Part shown: positions 26,056 to 37,350 of the stretch, piece after piece
Position numbering within the stretch: position 1 is the first letter of the stretch
Layout: each line of letters opens with the position of its first letter
Origin: DATKWD01 sp963704815
GTDB taxonomy: Bacteria; Actinomycetota; Acidimicrobiia; Acidimicrobiales; Salinilacustritrichaceae
Length of the DNA: 64,000 bases
NCBI GenBank assembly: GCA_963704815.1
Contig: CAVPHU010000010.1
Coordinates: forward strand, 124,001-188,000
Direction: 5' to 3'
Notes under the pieces: generated by a model
Told to the model about the DNA's origin: nothing
The model's database searches: none
What the model saw: only the letters and a program-made list of their open reading frames with translations
Translations under genes and position numbers: made by a program

Positions 26056-29000
26056 ATGACTTCGACCCCAAAGACGATGCGATCGACCAGGAGCGGTCGC
26101 CGCGCGCTCGTTCCCGTCGTGGCGTTGCTCTCGCTCGTGCTCGCGGTGTTCCAGCCGCTCATGGTGGGCGCCGCGCCGCCGGTCGACCCGTCGGCGGTCC
26201 TGTTCGCGGTGAATGCGGGTGGCCCCGAGGTCGGGGTCGATCCGGTGTGGGAGCAGGACCTGAAGTTCGACCCGTCTCCGTATGTGAACTCGCCGGACTC
26301 GGGTCGCCGTCTCGGCGACACGTCGACGACGATCGACCTGTCGGACCCGTCGATCCCGGTCGGGACGTTGCCGGCGGTCTTCGCGAACTATCGGCTCGAT
26401 GTGGACAACGGGACGCCGATGGAGTGGGACTTCCCGGTTCCGTCGGGGACCGATGTCGAGGTGCAGTTGTTCTTCGCGGAGACGTGGTCGGGTGCGTACT
26501 CGCCGGGGGTGCGGGTGTTCGATGTGTCGGTCGAGGGTTCGTTGTTGCTCGACGACTACGACATCTGGTCCGACGTCGGACCAGCCACCGCGGTCATGAA
26601 GTCGACCCAGCTGACCAGCGACGGCAACATCGACATCGACTTCGGCACCGTGACCGAGAAGCCCATCATCAACGGTATCCAGATCGTCGATCTCGGCTCG
26701 ACCTCCACACCGCTGCCTTCGCTCGCTGCGGTGCCCGATGCACTCGACTTCGGTGCGGTCGCACCCGATGCTCCGACGGCGCTGCCCGTTGATCTGACCA
26801 ATGTGGGGGTTGCGGCGAGTGGTCCGTTGACGATCTCGGGTGCGACGGTGACGGGGGCCGATGCGGCTGAGTTCACGGGTGATTTCGCGCCGTTGGCCGG
26901 TCAGGTGTTGGCGCCGGGTGAGTCGGTGAGCACGTCGGTGACGTTCGCGCCGTCGGCGCTGGCGGGGTCGCGTTCGGCGCAACTCGAGGTGAGCCACAGT
27001 GGTCAGGGTGGGGTGACGGTGATCCCGTTGTCCGGGGTCTCGGATCCGCCGAACCCCGGCGGCGGCACTTCGTTCTACGCCGTCAATGCGGGTGGCCCCG
27101 AGGTCGGGGTCGATCCGGTGTGGGAGCAGGACCTGAAGTTCGACCCGTCTCCGTATGTGAACTCGCCGGAGTCCGGTCGCCGTCTCGGCAGCACGTCGAC
27201 GACGATCGACCTGTCGGACCCGTCGATCCCGGTCGGGACGTTGCCGGCGGTCTTCGCGGACTATCGGCTCGATGCGGACAACGGGACGCCGATGGAGTGG
27301 GACTTCCCGGTTCCGTCGGGGACCGATGTCGAGGTGCAGTTGTTCTTCGCGGAGACGTGGTCGGGGGCGTACTCGCCGGGGGTGCGGGTGTTCGATGTGT
27401 CGGTCGAGGGGTCGTTGTTGCTCGACGACTACGACATCTGGTCCGACGTCGGACCGGCGACTGCGGTGATGAAGTCGACCCAGGTGACCAGCGACGGCAA
27501 CATCGACATCGACTTCGGCACCGTGACCGAGAAGCCCATCATCAACGCGATCAGAATCGTCGACGCGGGCACGATCTCGACACCTGATCCGACGTTGTCC
27601 GCGGCGCCGAGTTCGCTTGGTTTCGGTGCGGTGGAACCGGGTTCGAATGCGGCGCTGCCCGTTGATCTGACCAATGTGGGGGTTGCGGCGAGTGGTCCGT
27701 TGACGATCTCGGGTGCGACGGTGACGGGGGCCGATGCGGCTGAGTTCACGGGTGATTTCGCGCCGTTGGCCGGTCAGGTGTTGGCGCCGGGTGAGTCGGT
27801 GAGCACGTCGGTGACGTTCGCGCCGTCGGCGCTGGCGGGGTCGCGTTCGGCGCAACTCGAGGTGAGCCACAGTGGTCAGGGTGGGGTGACGGTGATCCCG
27901 TTGTCCGGGGTCTCGGATCCGCCGAACCCCGGCGGCGGCACTTCGTTCTACGCCGTCAATGCGGGTGGCCCCGAGGTCGGGGTCGATCCGGTGTGGGAGC
28001 AGGACCTGAAGTTCGACCCGTCTCCGTATGTGAACTCGCCGGAGTCCGGTCGCCGTCTCGGCAGCACGTCGACGACGATCGACCTGTCGGACCCGTCGAT
28101 CCCGGTCGGGACGTTGCCGGCGGTCTTCGCGGACTATCGGCTCGATGCGGACAACGGGACGCCGATGGAGTGGGACTTCCCGGTTCCGTCGGGGACCGAT
28201 GTCGAGGTGCAGTTGTTCTTCGCGGAGACGTGGTCGGGGGCGTACTCGCCGGGGGTGCGGGTGTTCGATGTGTCGGTCGAGGGTTCGTTGTTGCTCGACG
28301 ACTACGACATCTGGTCCGACGTCGGACCGGCGACTGCGGTGATGAAGTCGACCCAGGTGACCAGCGACGGCAACATCGACATCGACTTCGGCACCGTGAC
28401 CGAGAAGCCCATCATCAGCGCGATCCAGATTCTCGAGCCAGGCTCATCGAGCCAGGTGCTGAAGGCGACACCCGCCGGGCTCGGCTTCGCCGACACCGAG
28501 CTGGGCGCAGCCTCGAACCTCGACGTCGTGCTCAGCAACGAGGGCTCGCCGGGAGATCCGGCCATCACGATCTCGTCGTCCGGTCTCACAGGCAGCAATG
28601 CCGGTGACTTCACTGACGACTTCGCAGACACCGACGTGACGCTGCAAGCAGGCGAGACGACCACCGTCGCGGTCTCGTTCACGCCGCAGGCACTGGGTGT
28701 TCGCAGTGCCGACCTGACGATCAACCACGACGGGATCAACGACCCGACGGTCATTCCTCTTTCGGGCACCGGCACCGAGCCGCCACCGAACGAGGCCGGG
28801 GTGTTGTCGGCGTCGCCGGTGAGTTTGGGTTTTCCGCAGACGGGTGTGGGTGGTCAGTCGGGGTTGGATGTGGTGTTGAGGAATGCGGGGTCGGTGGGTG
28901 ATCCGGTGATCACGGTGTCCTCGACGGGTGTGGTCGGTGTTGATGCGGGTGAGTTCAGTGATGATTTTGCTGATGTGGATGTGGTGTTGGGGCCGGGTGA

Positions 29001-32000
29001 GTCGACGACGGTTGGGGTGGTGTTTGCTCCTTCTGGTGTTGGGGGCCGGTCGGCGAGTCTCGAGGTTGTGCATGATGGGGTGAACGTTCCGTTGGTGGTG
29101 CCGTTGTCGGGCACGGGGATCGATGTGTCGGCGGATCGGTTCTTGAGTGATCAGTTGGGGGCGTTCCCGGGGAGTTTGGATTTCCCGGTGGGGCCGGTTG
29201 GGGTGCCGACGGATTTGTCGGTGTCGGTGCGGAATCTGGGTGCTCCGGGTGATCCGTCGGTGACGGTGTCCGGGGTGTCGTTGGCGGGGGTTGATGCGGG
29301 TCAGTTCTCGGTGGCTCCGGGTTCGTTGCCGGTGGTGTTGGCGCCGGGTGAGTCGCGTTCGGTTGATGTGACGTTGACGCGGACGACGACGGATCCGGTG
29401 TCGGCGCAGGTGTTGGTGGCGAGTTCGGCGCCGGCGTCGCCGTTGGTGGTGCATGCGGGGTCGGGGCACACGGTGTCGTTCGGGAAGAGCCCGTTGGCGG
29501 GGGAGAGTTCGTTCAAGCCGACGTCGTTGCAGTTCGGTCCGGATGGCCGGTTGTATGTGGCGGGGATCAATGGCGACATCAAGGTCTATGACGTGGTGCG
29601 CAATGGCCCGAATGATTACGACGTGTCGGCGACTGAGGTCATCGATCTGGTGCAGAACATCCCGAATCATGATGATGACGGGACGGTCAATCCGGGTGAG
29701 GACAACCGTTTGATCACGGGGTTGTTGGTGCGGGGGACGGCGGCGTCTCCGGAGATTCTGGTGGTGTCGTCGGATCGTCGGATCGGTGCGGGTCCGAGTG
29801 GTGAGGACAAGAACCTGGACACGAACTCGGGGGTGTTGTCCCGGTTGACGCTGAATGGGAGTACGTGGACCAAGACTGATCTGGTGCGGGGGTTGCCGCG
29901 GTCCGAGGAGAATCATGCGTCGAACGGGTTGCAGTACGACCCGGTGACCGACACGTTGTTCATTGCCCAGGGTGGGAACACCAACATGGGTGCGCCGTCG
30001 AACAACTTTGCGTTGTTGCCCGAGTATGCGTTGGGCGCGGCGATCTTGTCGGTGGATCTGGGGGCGATCGGGAACTCGACCTATGACTTGCCGACCTTGG
30101 ATGACGAGGATCGGCCGGGGGTTGTCGATGCCAATGATCCCTTTGGTGGCAACGATGGCAAGAACCAGGCGATCGTGGTGCCGGGCGGTCCGGTGCAGGT
30201 GTATTCGCCGGGGTTCCGGAACCCGTATGACCTGGTGATCACCGAAGCCGGGTTGATGTTCACGGTCGACAATGGTGGCAACAGTGATTGGGGCGGTCAG
30301 CCCCAGGGTGAAGGTCCCGGCGGGACCTGCACCAATGCGGTGGTCGATCAGAGCGGCAGTGATCCCGATGTGATGATCCGGATTCCGGGTCCGGGGTATT
30401 ACGGCGGTCATCCGAACCCCACTCGTGGGAACATGGCCAACACGTTCAATGCGAGCAATCCGCAGTCGCCGGTCTCGGCGGCGAATCCGGTCGAGTGCGA
30501 TTATCTCGATCCTCGTGATGAGCGGTTGCCGATCGCGTCGTGGACCGAGTCGACCAACGGTCTGGTCGAGTATCGGGCCTCCAACTTCGGTGGTCAGATG
30601 ACCGGTGATCTGTTGGCTGCGGGGTATGGGAACACCATTGATCGGGTCAAGGTCGACGCGACCGGTGATGTCGCGGTGCTCGATGAGCCGTTGGTGAACA
30701 ACGTGTCGGTCGTTCCGCTCGATGTGACCGCGCAGGCCGACAACGAGGTGTTCCCGGGAACGATCTGGGCGACCGATGTGGCCGGTGGCGGGATCGTGGT
30801 GCTCGAACCGGCCGACTACGACGGTTCGGTCGGGGTGTGCACCGGTGCTGATGATCCGGGCTTGGACGAGGACCTCGACGGGTTCGACAACGCCGATGAG
30901 ATCGACAACGGCACGGATCCGTGCTCGGCCGCCGATACCCCCGATGATGCCGACGGTGACCGCACCTCGGATCTGAACGATCCCGATGACGACAACGACA
31001 CCGTGCTCGACCCGGTCGATGCCTTCGCCATCGATGCGGCCAACGGTCTTTCGACCACGATCCCGGTTCATTACGGCTGGGAGAACGACGATGTTCCGGC
31101 CGGTGGGATCCTGAACCTCGGGTTCACCGGGTTGATGACCAACGGAACCGACGCGTGGTCCGATCAGTACGACTCGGGGCAGATGACCGCTGGTGGTGCC
31201 GCGGGGATCACCACGATCGACAACATCTCCGAGGGGACCGCCCGTGGCAGCGGCCAACTCCCAGGAATACGGCTTCCAGTTCGGGGTCGACCCGACCTCT
31301 GCCGGTGGCCCGTTCGTGGTCGGGACCCGGGTCGAGTCGCCCTTCTCCGGAGGGATTCCCGCTGGTGATCCTTCGATGGGTCTGATGTTGGGAACCGGGA
31401 GCCAGGACGACTACGTCGAGATCGTCGTCGCCGGTGAGTCCGGTGCCGGTGCCATCCGGGCCCAGGAAGAGATCGGTGGAACCCCCGGCACCCCGACCAG
31501 CCAGGCCGTCACCTTCCCTGGCCCGCACGCGGTCGATCTGTTCCTCCACGTCGACCCGGCCGCATCGACGGTCCAGCCGATGTATCAGCTGCTCGGCGGT
31601 TCGCCCGGCCCGCTCACCAACCTCGGTGCACCGATCGCCATCCCGGCGAGCTGGACCGATGGCAGCGCAGGTCTGGCGGTCGGGTTGATCTCCACGTCCG
31701 CCGGGCCGGCCCCCACCTTCACCGGAGCCTGGGACTTCATCGAGGTCCTCCCCGCCGGGCCCGTCGCGTCGGACGCCGCGGTGTCCATCGACATCACCCC
31801 GACCGGGAACATGGGAGCCTCGACCTACTCCGCCGGGTCCTTCGTCGTCACCAACAACTCCACCGGAAGCCAACAGATCGACCAGTTCGTGCTCGACCTG
31901 AGCACCTCGATCCTGCCCGACCTGGTCTTCGACCCCGACGGCACCGCCGGTGACCCCGCAGGACGAGGATTCACCGTCGATTCCGAAGGCGGCACCGGCG

Positions 32001-32656
32001 TGGCCACCTCGAACATGCTCGGAGCCCATGACGGCGGCTACGACGCGCTCGAAGTCAACTTCACCGACTTCGATCCCGGCGAGACCATCACCTTCTCCAT
32101 CGACATCGACCCGACCAGCATCAAGGGAGCGCCCCAACCCGGCCCCAGCAACTCCGGAAGCGTGTCCGGCCTCGAGATCACCGGCGCCACCTTCGGAGCC
32201 AGCTTCGACGACGCCACCACCCTCGGCGGCCGACTCTTCGCCACCCCCGGATCGGTCAGCGGATCACAACTCTCACTGACCCCCACCGCCGCCGCGCAAC
32301 CCACCATCACCGCACTCGGCCAGACCAGCCCCGCGTCGGTCACCACCGCCAACCACACCATCACCGTCACCGGAACACCCGGCGCATCGGTCCGGCTCCT
32401 GCGCCTCGAATCCGGCCTGTTCCTCACCGGCGTGCCCGGCGGCGGCTTCGACATCGACCCCTTCGAATCCAACAGCGCACAGAACATCCAGGAATACGCA
32501 GCCACCATCGGCGGCGGCGGCACCGTCGACATCGCCGTCACCCTCAGCCGCAACAACAACGACTCGGGCTACAACAACTTCCTCGCCGTCATCAACGGCA
32601 CCGACACCCCCACCCTGTCCAACCAGATCCTGCTCTGGTACCCACCCACACCATGA
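26056..32656 (+). CDS. Giant secreted protein: malectin, ASH and sorbosone dehydrogenase-like domains (copy 2, one frameshift)
   Basis: About 2200 residues once one base is removed. A signal peptide (ends MVGAAP) is followed by three malectin domains, each introduced by AVNAGGPEVGVDPVWEQDLK, separated by ASH domains, then more ASH domains, the sorbosone dehydrogenase-like propeller, calcium-type aspartate repeats and the same C-terminal regions as copy 1. At 31249 an extra A (GTGGCAGCGGCC where copy 1 has GTGGCGCGGCC) breaks the frame and gives a stop at 31368; the correct frame continues to 32656. Because copy 1 is intact, the insertion is either very recent or a sequencing error. ATG 26056 is chosen over the in-frame TTG at 26029. 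It starts 43 bp after copy 1 ends. Confidence 0.82.
26212..27957 (+). repeat. Tandem 873-bp repeat (291-residue malectin plus ASH module)
   Basis: Units start at 26212, 27085 and 27958, an exact 873-bp period that keeps the frame. Units 1 and 2 encode malectin plus ASH; the third continues only through the malectin part (to about 28425) before a different ASH domain begins. Much of the sequence between units is identical at DNA level. Confidence 0.92.
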
Positions 32657-32675
32657 CCACCAACCCCACCGGTTG
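28796..32675 (+). repeat. 3.88-kb direct repeat, copy 2
   Basis: Second copy of 22153-26031, 6643 bp downstream in the same orientation. It is one base longer because of the extra A at 31249, which causes the frameshift. Confidence 0.95.
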
Positions 32676-32692
32676 ATCTCGGTCGGCGTCTG

Positions 32693-33604
32693 GTGCCAGC
32701 TCCCACGTTCCTGCTGATCGGCGCGCAGAAAAGCGGGTCCACGTGGCTCGCGGCGATGCTCGACGCCCATCCGGAGATCTGCACGCCCGCGCGGAAGGAG
32801 TTGCACTACTTCGATCGGCCTGACGGCGACGCCCAGGGAATCGGGTGGTACGAGTCGCAGTTCCGAGTCGAGGTGGGGCAGCGTGCCATCGGCGAGTGCA
32901 CCCCGGACTACCTGTGGTCACGCGGACACCGCACGCAGCCCGACGAACCCACGGCGGGAGCGCAGGAGTTGCTCGACTCGATCGTGCCCGAACCCGACAT
33001 GCGTCCGGGGACTCCGGATCGGATCTTCGAGCAGTATCCGGATCTCAAGCTGCTGGTCGTGCTGCGCGACCCGGTCCAGCGAGCCATCTCCGGTTTCAAA
33101 CACCACATCCGCCAGGGTCGCCTGTCGCCGCGTGCGAGGTTCCGCCAGAGCGCAGGACGATACGGGATCGTCGAGCAGGGGTTCTATGACGCTCAACTCG
33201 AAGCCTGGACTCGACGATTCGACCCCGACCGCTTCAAGATCCTGATCTTCGAGGAGGACGTCCTCCGACGCCCCGAGCGTTCGATCGGTGAGGTCTACGA
33301 ACACCTCGGCGTCGATCATCGGTTCGTGCCCGAGAACCTGCACGACACCTTCAACGAGGGCGTCGGCGGGTTCTATCTGCACGTGAACTCCTACGCCGGG
33401 CGGGTCGCCCGCCCGATGTTCAAGGCGTTTCCCTCGCTTCGCAGAGTGAACGTTCCCCGACCGCGGGTCACGGTCGACGACATCGCTGATCTCTGCGATC
33501 TCTATCGCGAGGACACCCGTCGGCTCGCCCAGCGGCTCGATCGGCCACTCGACCGATGGGTCACGTGGCCGACGGAGTCGAACGGCGCTCGCTCCAATCA
33601 CTGA
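32693..33604 (+). CDS. Sulfotransferase (heparan sulfotransferase-like)
   Basis: 303 residues from GTG 32693. The PAPS-binding loop is LLIGAQKSGSTWLAAML at residues 7-23, with K13 as the likely catalytic lysine, and the 3'-phosphate motif is VVLRDPVQRAISGFKHH. KELHYFDR is the usual substrate-side stretch of the N-sulfotransferase/Sulfotransfer_1 family. No signal peptide, so it acts in the cytoplasm on a nucleotide- or lipid-linked sugar. It follows the giant protein gene by 36 bp. It differs in motif spacing from the sulfotransferase at 18748, so the two probably modify different positions. Confidence 0.88.
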   Translation: MPAPTFLLIGAQKSGSTWLAAMLDAHPEICTPARKELHYFDRPDGDAQGIGWYESQFRVEVGQRAIGECTPDYLWSRGHRTQPDEPTAGAQELLDSIVPEPDMRPGTPDRIFEQYPDLKLLVVLRDPVQRAISGFKHHIRQGRLSPRARFRQSAGRYGIVEQGFYDAQLEAWTRRFDPDRFKILIFEEDVLRRPERSIGEVYEHLGVDHRFVPENLHDTFNEGVGGFYLHVNSYAGRVARPMFKAFPSLRRVNVPRPRVTVDDIADLCDLYREDTRRLAQRLDRPLDRWVTWPTESNGARSNH

Positions 33605-33624
33605 GCCCAGACGCCCACCCGAGG

Positions 33625-34464
33625 TCAGCGCCCTCCGGTCTTGAGACGCCGAAGGCGGCGCCGGAGGCGGTCACGCTGGCGTCGCCAGCCTCGGTGGTAC
33701 TTGGCATCGAGTGGGGCCGCCTGCACATCGCGCGCCGTCGCTTGGAGGCGGGCGATCCAGTCGTCGAGCGAAGTGACCCCGTGTCGCGCAGCAGTGAGTG
33801 GCATGCGTGCGAGGAGATCCTCGTCGGACCGCATCGCCGTGTTCGGCGAGCGGGGGTCGTCCATGTGATCCTCGCGGATGAACGGATGCACCCAACCGTT
33901 GACCCAGCCGTCGAGCCCGAGACGGGTGAACCACGACGGGAGCATTTCTCGCTCGCCGAGACGGCCCATGATCTCGACACACTCCCTCTTGAGCAGGAAC
34001 CCGCTGCCCTGCACCCAGTGATTACGAAGGAGACGGTGTCCGCCGGGAAGGTCGATCATCTTGCGTTCGGCGAGCTCCGGTACGAAGTCTTCGGGGAAGA
34101 AGCGCCAGGTACCGACCACACCGAGCTTCTCGACCGATTCGTGCGCGGCCCGCAGTTCCTCGATCCAGCCGTCGGCAACGAGGCAGTCGTCATCGACCTT
34201 CGACAGGTACTTCCCCTCAGCCTGCTCGAACAGCCAGTTGATCGCGGGAACCTGGCCGACGTTCTCGGCGCAGTGGCGAACCTCGGCGACGGCTGGATGA
34301 TCGGCGTACTTCCGGACGATCGTGAGGGCGTTGTCGTCGCCGCCGTTGTGCCAGAGCCAGACTCGTGCGATTCCGTCGCACTGATCCAGCAAGCGAGGGA
34401 GAGAGCGTTGCAGGTAGTCCGGCCGGCGATGGGTGACCATCAGGACGTCGACGTCGACGGTCAT
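33625..34464 (-). CDS. Glycosyltransferase family 2-like protein
   Basis: 279 residues from ATG 34464, which overlaps the flippase stop as ATGA; longer in-frame starts lie inside the flippase gene and are rejected. It begins VDVLMVTHRRPDYLQRSL, followed by LWHNGGDDNAL, and the metal motif KVDDDCLVADGW. WVQGSGFLLKRECVEIMG and HPFIREDHMDD are acceptor-side features. The C-terminus is a strongly basic tail (RQRDRLRRRLRRLK), which may hold it to the membrane. The sugar is unknown. Confidence 0.82.
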   Translation of the reverse strand: MTVDVDVLMVTHRRPDYLQRSLPRLLDQCDGIARVWLWHNGGDDNALTIVRKYADHPAVAEVRHCAENVGQVPAINWLFEQAEGKYLSKVDDDCLVADGWIEELRAAHESVEKLGVVGTWRFFPEDFVPELAERKMIDLPGGHRLLRNHWVQGSGFLLKRECVEIMGRLGEREMLPSWFTRLGLDGWVNGWVHPFIREDHMDDPRSPNTAMRSDEDLLARMPLTAARHGVTSLDDWIARLQATARDVQAAPLDAKYHRGWRRQRDRLRRRLRRLKTGGR

Positions 34465-35978
34465 GGCTTCAACCCGACTCGGGGAGGAGGACCCTCGGCG
34501 TCGGGCGCGGTCATCGAGGGCGGCGTGGATGCTCTGCGGTCGAGGACCGACCTCACGGCGGTTCGTGCCTCGGGGTAGAGCGCCGGAACCGAGCACATGG
34601 CGACCATCACCGACACGGCTGCCACGAGGAACGCCTCGCGCCCGTCATCGAGTGGGCTGAGGGATGCCACGCCGATGGAGGCCCCGACGATGAGCGCCGC
34701 GGCGATCGCGCCCGGGCGGATCTCGGACACCAGTCGCCGCATGTCGAGGTCGGCCGTCCGACCGATGACGAGGGCATACAGCGACAGGGTGAACGTTGCG
34801 TACAAGGCGGCGCGGGACCCAGCCATGGCCGTGATCTGACGACCGACGGGCTCGTTCTGTAGTGCGATGCCCATGGCCACGAAGGCGGCTGCTCCGACGC
34901 CGGCGTTGAGCCACGTGATCGCGGCGAGCCGTTGGGGCCGGCCGATGGCATTCAGCACGGCGCCACCCACCAACGTGAGCGACCAGACCGCGCCCACGAT
35001 GCAGAGCATCCGTAGTGGCGTGACGGCCGGCGCCCAATCGTCGCCGAGAATGAACGGCAACGTGCCTGCGGATGCGGCGAGGACGGCGAACGACGGCAGC
35101 GCGAGCATTCCTGACAGGCGGACGACCCCGCACGTGCGTTCTCGGAACGCCGATCGATCCCCTTGGAGCCGGGCGAGTTCGGGTAGCGCGGCCTGCTGAA
35201 GTGCACGAGCGGCCACGTCGACGACCACCCCGACCAGCCGGGTGCCGAGGCGGTAGAGCCCAATGGCGACCGGACCGAAGAACAGTCCGGTCAGAAGCGC
35301 ATCGATCCTCAGCCCGAAGAACACCCCCATGCCGTTCACCGCCGACGCGACCGAGAACCTCAGCAGCTCGCGCGCACGGGCCCATTCGAACGAGCGACGG
35401 GGCCGCCAATCGCTGACGCTCCACAGCACCACGACATCGATGACCCGATTCGTCAGCTGCTGGGCCACGAGGGCCCAGATCCCCGCACCTGCCAGGGCCA
35501 GGCTCACGCCCACGACGGCACCGATGATCGCCGCGGCGTTGGTACGCAGGGCCAAGGACTTGAACCGCATCTCGCGCCGTAGGATCGCTTCCTGCACGAC
35601 GGAGAAGGCGCTGAGCAGGAGCAGGGGTGAGAGAGCCACGATGACGCCAGAGAGCGCAGGAGTGTCGTTGACCTGGGCCCACCACCGCGCGCCGAGGAGG
35701 CTCAAGACCGTCGTCGCGACCGCCATGGCCATGATCATCCAGAACGCCGCATCCTTGTGAGCGCGAGACAGGTCGGGGCGCTGGATCAGTGCAGGAACCA
35801 TCCCCTGCTTCATGAGCATCTCGATGAAGCCGAGATAGATGATGGCCATCGCGAGGATGCCGAAGGTCTCCGGACCGAGCAGCCCGGCGAGGACGAACGT
35901 CATCACCAGCGTCACGAATTGTTGTCCGCCGGTCATGACGAACGACCACCCGACGGCATTGGAGAATCGCGAGGTCAT
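34461..35978 (-). CDS. Polysaccharide flippase, Wzx/MOP family
   Basis: 505 residues from ATG 35978. About 12-14 hydrophobic helices cover the protein, with the MOP-family N-terminus WSFVMTGGQQFVTLVMTFVL, then LLGPETFGILAMA, and FGPVAIGLYRLGTRLVGV in the middle. This class moves undecaprenyl-linked repeat units across the membrane, supplying the Wzy-like polymerase at 14273. The C-terminal 30 residues are soluble and Pro-rich. It is the first gene of a two-gene unit with the glycosyltransferase downstream. The 220 bp between it and the divergent gene at 36199 should hold both promoters. Confidence 0.88.
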   Translation of the reverse strand: MTSRFSNAVGWSFVMTGGQQFVTLVMTFVLAGLLGPETFGILAMAIIYLGFIEMLMKQGMVPALIQRPDLSRAHKDAAFWMIMAMAVATTVLSLLGARWWAQVNDTPALSGVIVALSPLLLLSAFSVVQEAILRREMRFKSLALRTNAAAIIGAVVGVSLALAGAGIWALVAQQLTNRVIDVVVLWSVSDWRPRRSFEWARARELLRFSVASAVNGMGVFFGLRIDALLTGLFFGPVAIGLYRLGTRLVGVVVDVAARALQQAALPELARLQGDRSAFRERTCGVVRLSGMLALPSFAVLAASAGTLPFILGDDWAPAVTPLRMLCIVGAVWSLTLVGGAVLNAIGRPQRLAAITWLNAGVGAAAFVAMGIALQNEPVGRQITAMAGSRAALYATFTLSLYALVIGRTADLDMRRLVSEIRPGAIAAALIVGASIGVASLSPLDDGREAFLVAAVSVMVAMCSVPALYPEARTAVRSVLDRRASTPPSMTAPDAEGPPPRVGLKP

Positions 35979-36198
35979 GACAACCGTCGGTTCGAATTCG
36001 ACCTGCCACACGCGAGTCGGGCAACGTGCGAGTCGTGAGCCGAGACCCCGGACTGTTGGTGGCGCGCGTCCTGCACCCGAACTCGTCCCTTGCCCACAGA
36101 CGAGTCACCGTGAGTGCACATCACCCTCCGAAGTGTAATTCTCTCTGCGAATCCGCCTCATCGCGAGGCCACGCGGACGTCCGAGACGGGAGCTGAGC

Positions 36199-37347
36199 GT
36201 GTCTGCGACGAACCAACATGGCACGGGAATGGGCTTTGCCTGTCTCTGGGAGCCCGATCCGACACAGACCTGGTCGCACATTCCGTGGAACCTGTTGGGC
36301 GCGCTACGGGTGGAGTCCGAGACCGACGTCGTGGACCTGGGACCCCACCTCAGTCGCCCGACCCGAGTTGCGCTGCGCGCTGCTGCGACCCGGCGGCGAT
36401 CGGGAACATGGGTGAGTCCATGGAAGCATCGCTCGCTCACCGATGCGGTGACGGGTGCGGCGATTCGACGAGCGCTCGAGCGCCAACCGTGTGATGTCAT
36501 CTTGGAGATCCACGACCTGGCAGCCCTCGACCGGCCCTACTTCGTGTTCCAGGATCTGAGCTACCAAGTGCTCCTCGACCTGTGGGAGGAAGGAAGTGCA
36601 CTTCAGATCTCCGGACTCGATGTCGAGCAAGTGCGTCGGCGCCGCGATCGACAGCAGGAGATCTACGACCGAGCATCGGGTGTGCTGGCGATGAGTGCGT
36701 GGTTCGCCCGTCACCTGGTCGAGCGATCCGGGGTCGCACCCGAACGTGTGCACATCGCGTATGCCGGGATCAGCGCTCGCCCACGGCCACGTTCCACCCA
36801 CGCCGGCAGTCGGTCTCCCTCGCGGTTGCTCTTTGTCGGTCGCGACTTCGAGCGGAAGGGAGGCCCCCTCTTGGTGGAGGCGACGGGTCGCCTCCGTGCA
36901 GGAGGCGACCAGCCGATCCAGCTCACCATCGTCGGACCTGAGACGCTGCCGAACCACGTCCTCGAGTTGCCGTGGATCGACTTCCGGGGGCCACTCGGCC
37001 ACGACGCGGTGTCCGAGTGCTTCCGGGAAGCTGATGCGTTCGTGATGCCGTCCTACTTCGAGGCATTCGGCATCGTCTTCGTGGAAGCCCTCGCTCATGG
37101 CGTGCCGGTCGTGGCGCGGGATGCCTTTGCGATGCCCGAAGTGGTGGAGCCCGGACACAACGGCAGGCTCGTGGCCACGAACGACCCTGACGACTGGGCT
37201 TCGGCGATCAAGTCGGTCCTCGACGACGACGAGATGTCTGCTCGAGTCGATGGCGAGGCAGCCGAGGTCGCTGAGCGTTTCTCCTGGACGTCCACGGCTC
37301 GTGCGGTCCTCGAAGCCGTCCGCTCGACAACTCCCGGGTTGGGCTGA
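36199..37347 (+). CDS. Glycosyltransferase family 4-like
   Basis: 382 residues from GTG 36199. The C-terminal GT-B donor domain is clear: SRLLFVGRDFERKGGPLLVEA, then YFEAFGIVFVEALAHGVPVV and VEPGHNGRLV; the EX7E-type pair E-AFGIVFV-E is present. The N-terminal acceptor domain is less typical. It is cytoplasmic and acts on the polysaccharide or a related glycan. The next glycosyltransferase starts 3 bp after its stop, so the two are co-translated. Confidence 0.85.
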   Translation: MSATNQHGTGMGFACLWEPDPTQTWSHIPWNLLGALRVESETDVVDLGPHLSRPTRVALRAAATRRRSGTWVSPWKHRSLTDAVTGAAIRRALERQPCDVILEIHDLAALDRPYFVFQDLSYQVLLDLWEEGSALQISGLDVEQVRRRRDRQQEIYDRASGVLAMSAWFARHLVERSGVAPERVHIAYAGISARPRPRSTHAGSRSPSRLLFVGRDFERKGGPLLVEATGRLRAGGDQPIQLTIVGPETLPNHVLELPWIDFRGPLGHDAVSECFREADAFVMPSYFEAFGIVFVEALAHGVPVVARDAFAMPEVVEPGHNGRLVATNDPDDWASAIKSVLDDDEMSARVDGEAAEVAERFSWTSTARAVLEAVRSTTPGLG

Positions 37348-37350
37348 AGC

